Assembly (NCBI GenBank): GCA_038208735.1
Contig: JBBQYL010000071.1
Location: forward strand, 1 to 22,454
Reading direction: 5' to 3'
DNA length: 22,454 nucleotides
Origin: Scleromatobacter sp038208735
GTDB lineage: Bacteria; Pseudomonadota; Gammaproteobacteria; Burkholderiales; Burkholderiaceae_C
Shown here piece after piece: positions 21,459-22,454 of this stretch. The notes beneath the pieces were generated by a model. It ran no database searches. It was not told where the DNA came from and saw nothing but the letters and a program-made list of their open reading frames with translations. The translations under genes were made by a program, and so were the position numbers. Numbering within the stretch: the stretch's first letter is position 1; every line of letters begins with the position of its first letter.

Positions 21459-21909
21459 CCCACCGGATTTCGAGGACGGCGCCCGCGCGGGCCGTGACGA
21501 CGCCCCCGCCACGTCGGCGGCGCGGCGCACCTCGAGCGCGTTCGGGTCGCCGGGCACCGACTCCACGGTGCGCCGGGTCGACCTCAACGACGCGCTGATC
21601 CGCCACCCCGACGCCACCTTCGTGATGCGCGCGGCCGGCACGGCGATGGTCGACGCGGGCATCGCCGACGGCGACGTGCTGTTGGTCGACCGTGCGGTCA
21701 CGGCCGCGCACGGCGCGGTGATCATCGCCGTCGTGCAGGGCGAGCTGCTGTGCCGGCGGCTCGAGCGCGAGCCCGGCCGCGCCCGGGGCACGCCGGCCAT
21801 GCGGCTGGTGGCGGCCGATGGCGTCACCGCGCCCATCGCGCTCGGCCCCGAGGTGCCGCTGGAGGTGTGGGGCGTGGTCACCACGGTCATCAAGACGCTC
21901 GCGTTCTGA
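21451..21909 (+). CDS. umuD: UmuD/LexA-family S24 protein lacking the self-cleavage residues
   Basis: This 152-residue protein aligns along its length with UmuD: VDLNDALIRHPDATFVMRAAG, then AGIADGDVLLVDRAVTAAHGAVIIAVV, and a final LEVWGVVTTVIKTLAF. UmuD is normally activated by RecA-stimulated self-cleavage using Ser60 and Lys97. Here KASGDSM is replaced by RAAGTAM (Ser to Ala65) and VKKL by CRRL (Lys to Arg102). The Cys24-Gly25 cleavage site aligns without gaps to Ser29-Ala30. All three features needed for cleavage are therefore lost while the fold is kept. It has about five extra N-terminal residues. umuC begins 9 nt downstream, so it is still paired with its polymerase partner. A LexA-like box overlaps the start. 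The homology is firm; the functional consequence is inferred. Confidence 0.88.
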   Translation: MNSPPDFEDGARAGRDDAPATSAARRTSSAFGSPGTDSTVRRVDLNDALIRHPDATFVMRAAGTAMVDAGIADGDVLLVDRAVTAAHGAVIIAVVQGELLCRRLEREPGRARGTPAMRLVAADGVTAPIALGPEVPLEVWGVVTTVIKTLAF

Positions 21910-21918
21910 ACCCCCGCC

Positions 21919-22454
21919 ATGTACGCGCTCGTCGACGGCAACAACTTCTACGTCAGCTGCGAGCGCGTGTTCGCGCCGTGGCTCGTGGGGCGCCCCGTCG
22001 TCGTGCTCAGCTCCAACGACGGCGCCTGCATCGCGCGCAGCAACGAGGCCAAGGATCTTGGCGTGGGCATGGCCGAGCCGTGGTTCAAGGTGCGCCACCT
22101 CGAGAAGTCGGCCGGCCTGATCGCGGTGTCGGCCAACCACGAGCTGTACTCCGACATGAGCGCCCGCATGATGGACATCGAGGCGCGCTACGCGCCGCGC
22201 CAGGAAGTCTACAGCGTCGACGAGTCGTTCCTCGACTTCGACGGCCTGCGCGACGACCTCGTGACCACCGGCCGCGCCATGCGCGCGGCCATCCTGCGGG
22301 AGACGGGCCTGCCCACCAGCGTGGGCTTCGGCGCCACCAAGACGCTGGCCAAGCTGGCCAACCACATCGCCAAGACGGCCGACCGCACGCCCGGCTCGTA
22401 CCCGGCGCGCCTGGCCCAGGTGTGCGACTTCGCCACGCTGGCGCCACACGAGCT
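21919..22454 (+). CDS. umuC: DNA polymerase V catalytic subunit, Y-family (cut by window end)
   Basis: The visible 178 residues are the N-terminal palm and fingers of a Y-family translesion polymerase. They include MYALVDGNNFYVSCERVF with metal-binding D6, VVVLSSNDGACIARSNEAKDLGVGM, and YSVDESFLDFDGL with the catalytic Asp-Glu pair. VGFGATKTLAKLANHIAK and the beginning of the little-finger approach (CDFATLAPHE) follow. The family length is about 420, so roughly 240 residues lie beyond base 22454. It is coupled to the umuD-like gene (9-nt gap) and would normally form UmuD'2C for SOS mutagenesis. All visible catalytic residues are intact. Confidence 0.96.
   Translation, partial: MYALVDGNNFYVSCERVFAPWLVGRPVVVLSSNDGACIARSNEAKDLGVGMAEPWFKVRHLEKSAGLIAVSANHELYSDMSARMMDIEARYAPRQEVYSVDESFLDFDGLRDDLVTTGRAMRAAILRETGLPTSVGFGATKTLAKLANHIAKTADRTPGSYPARLAQVCDFATLAPHE

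Overview
This window is high-GC DNA from a proteobacterium, most likely a betaproteobacterium of the order Burkholderiales. The inference rests on the gene content (sucA, an etfBA pair with a DmdC-type acyl-CoA dehydrogenase, murI, a PEP-CTERM protein, a umuD-umuC pair) and on GC-rich interspersed repeats of a style common in that group. No rRNA or species marker is present, so the genus is not assigned.

Layout. The window opens inside sucA (2-oxoglutarate dehydrogenase E1, minus strand, cut by the window edge). Divergent from it are a small cysteine-cluster protein and a lipoprotein. Next comes a clearly AT-richer island (about 3.3-7.0 kb) carrying a tight three-gene minus-strand operon: an ORC/Cdc6-like AAA+ ATPase with a C-terminal zinc ribbon and helix-hairpin-helix, a HEPN-like protein with an RxxxxH motif, and a membrane-anchored coiled-coil protein. 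The island is bracketed by inverted copies of a repeat of about 210 nt; the right copy is interrupted by a further structured element of about 245 nt. No transposase or integrase is visible. This module looks like a horizontally acquired, possibly undescribed conflict or anti-phage system and is the main point of interest.

Right of the island are two tandem paralogous secreted 131-residue proteins, then a minus-strand catabolic block: etfB, etfA, an acyl-CoA dehydrogenase and a nitronate monooxygenase-like flavoprotein. This block plausibly links acyl-CoA oxidation to the respiratory chain through ETF. An intrinsic terminator sits between etfA and the dehydrogenase, and a dyad-containing site sits upstream of etfB. 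Divergent from etfB is murI, followed by an HNH-like protein whose 3' end runs antisense into a tRNA-Leu(UAA), a small conserved-looking protein, an AEC-family permease and a small putative DNA-binding protein with direct repeats in front of it. A repeat of about 580 bp with inverted arms precedes a PEP-CTERM protein, an exported 5'-nucleotidase and an exported protein with a degenerate trypsin-like fold.

The window closes with an SOS-type umuD-umuC pair. The UmuD homologue lacks the catalytic serine, the catalytic lysine and the Cys/Ala-Gly cleavage site, so it is predicted not to self-cleave. A near-consensus LexA box overlaps its start codon. umuC is cut by the window end.
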